Source: an uncultured Micrococcus sp. (lineage in GTDB: Bacteria > Actinomycetota > Actinomycetes > Actinomycetales > Micrococcaceae). Taken from it: a DNA stretch of 5,661 bases. Where the stretch lies: contig CAMIOJ010000162.1 of the NCBI GenBank assembly GCA_946222435.1, positions 1 through 5,661 of the forward strand, read 5' to 3'. The notes beneath the pieces were generated by a model that worked only from the letters and a program-made list of their open reading frames with translations, did not search any database and was not told the DNA's origin. This document shows positions 4,767 through 5,661 of this stretch, piece after piece. The position numbers and the translations under genes are program-made. The first letter of the stretch is position 1; the number at the start of each line of letters is the position of its first letter.

Positions 4767-5661
4767 ATGCAGAACCCTCCCGCGCCCCGCGCGCGCCCGC
4801 CGCTGATGCGCCACCGCACGGACCGTCCTGTGGCCGGCGTGTGCGCGGGCCTGGCCCGGCACCTCGAGCTGCCGGTGGGCTGGGTGCGTCTCGGCATGGT
4901 GGGCCTGGCCCTGACCGGCGGCGTGGGGCTGGCGCTCTATGCCTGGCTGTGGCTCCTCCTGCCCGAGGAGCGTGCCGACGGCACGGTGGACCAGGCGCCG
5001 GAGGCCCGGCAGCTGATGGAGACCGCCGTGACCCGGCTGCGGGAGGTCGGCTGGCCCGCCGTGCTCGGGGTGGCCGTGGCGGCCGTGGCCGCGCTGCTGC
5101 TGGTGCAGGCGCTCGGTGCAGAGGTGGACTGGGACGCCGCCGCCCCGGTCGGCATCCTGGCGATCGGCCTCGGCCTGGCATGGATGCAGGCGGACACGGC
5201 CGCCCAGCCCGGACGCCGCCGCGGCATGTGGCTGCGCCTCGGCCTCGGCACGGCACTGGTGATGGTCTCCGTGCTGGCGCTCGCCGTGGACGCCGCCGGC
5301 CCGGGGACCCTCTGGCTGGGCCTGCTCCTGGCCGTGGCCCTGCTGGCCGGCCTGGCGCTCGTGGCCGCCCCGTTCGTGCTGGGCTGGGTGACCCGTCGGG
5401 AGCGGGAGCGCACCGCGCTCGCCGTGCAGACCGAGCGCGCGGAGATCGCCGCCCACCTGCACGACTCGGTCCTGCAGTCCCTGGCCCTGATCCAGCGCCG
5501 CGCCGCGGACCCGGAGACGGTGGCCCGGGTGGCACGTGCCCAGGAGCGGGAGCTGCGCGCCTACCTGTTCGACGACCCCGCCCGGGACCCGGACACCCTC
5601 TCCGAGGCGCTGCGCAGTGCGGCGGGCGAGGTGGAGGACGTGTACGGCAGGCGCATCGAGG
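4767..5661 (+). CDS. PspC-domain sensor histidine kinase, 3'-truncated
   Basis: The frame runs open from the ATG at 4767 to the window end (298 residues seen). An N-terminal PspC domain (about 14-68) reads MRHRTDRPVAGVCAGLARHLELPVGWVRL, followed by a membrane hairpin ending AWLWLLLPEE. Further membrane segments follow at about 97-117, 125-140, 156-175 and 181-207. Residues 222-245 (ERAEIAAHLHDSVLQSLALIQRR) form the dimerisation H-box of NarL/HisKA_3-type kinases, with His232 as the expected phospho-acceptor in the HD motif. The ATPase domain lies beyond the window. It would sense membrane stress through PspC and phosphorylate a response regulator, usually a LuxR-type protein encoded next door. 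An in-frame ATG at 4758 is an equally possible start, since each has AGGA 8-9 bases upstream. The gene is divergent from the PspC operon, implying joint control. Confidence 0.88.
   Translation, partial: MQNPPAPRARPPLMRHRTDRPVAGVCAGLARHLELPVGWVRLGMVGLALTGGVGLALYAWLWLLLPEERADGTVDQAPEARQLMETAVTRLREVGWPAVLGVAVAAVAALLLVQALGAEVDWDAAAPVGILAIGLGLAWMQADTAAQPGRRRGMWLRLGLGTALVMVSVLALAVDAAGPGTLWLGLLLAVALLAGLALVAAPFVLGWVTRRERERTALAVQTERAEIAAHLHDSVLQSLALIQRRAADPETVARVARAQERELRAYLFDDPARDPDTLSEALRSAAGEVEDVYGRRIE

Noticed and set aside
3504..5462. Very long open frame on the - strand extending the large PspC protein to 652 residues
   Set aside because: The extension beyond 4667 is antisense to the kinase gene and encodes a low-complexity H/G/R/Q-rich sequence. 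A good ribosome site and ATG at 4665-4667 give a sensible PspC protein.
3349..5535. 728-codon open frame on the - strand
   Set aside because: The product is Pro/Arg/Ala/Gly-rich with no domain, and overlaps three well-supported genes in other frames. It is a typical shadow of very high GC DNA.

Overview
The window is very GC-rich DNA with strong G/C preference at third codon positions and almost no non-coding space. Its proteins look like those of a high-GC actinomycete, most likely a Micrococcaceae member (Micrococcus/Kocuria/Arthrobacter type). That placement is inferred from protein style (YgfZ, group III-like phosphofructokinase, PspC-type histidine kinase). There is no 16S or other decisive marker. 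All genes look intact except the two cut by the window ends. No RNA gene, insertion sequence, CRISPR array or phage gene was seen.

Left part (1-1949): the 5'-truncated gene for a YgfZ-type folate-binding protein on the + strand converges on a GNAT-family acetyltransferase gene on the - strand. Only 13 bases separate the stop codons, and a predicted hairpin spans both. Middle (1947-3120): the acetyltransferase gene lies 8 bases downstream of pfkA (6-phosphofructokinase), so the two probably form a pfkA-led transcript on the - strand. The 201-base region upstream of pfkA is rich in signals. In - strand order it holds a GC-rich hairpin just after the preceding gene, a good -35/-10 pair (17-base spacer), a long stem-loop that would begin almost exactly at the predicted transcript start, a Shine-Dalgarno sequence, and the pfkA start codon.

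Right part (3191-5661): a compact envelope-stress-type locus with three PspC modules in three proteins. Two are on the - strand as a probable operon: a large multi-pass PspC protein with a charged helical insert carrying a 39-bp tandem repeat, and a 98-residue single-PspC protein. The third is a divergently transcribed sensor histidine kinase with an N-terminal PspC domain, several membrane segments and a visible phospho-acceptor H-box; its ATPase domain lies beyond the window. The 99-bp divergent intergenic region holds an 11-bp perfect inverted repeat, a plausible operator for autoregulation by the kinase's unseen response regulator.

Functionally the window joins housekeeping metabolism (glycolysis, Fe-S/folate-linked YgfZ) to a membrane-stress sensing module. 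The PspC locus is the most interesting part. PspC proteins and PspC-containing kinases are known in actinobacteria, so it is a variant of a known theme rather than demonstrably a new system.
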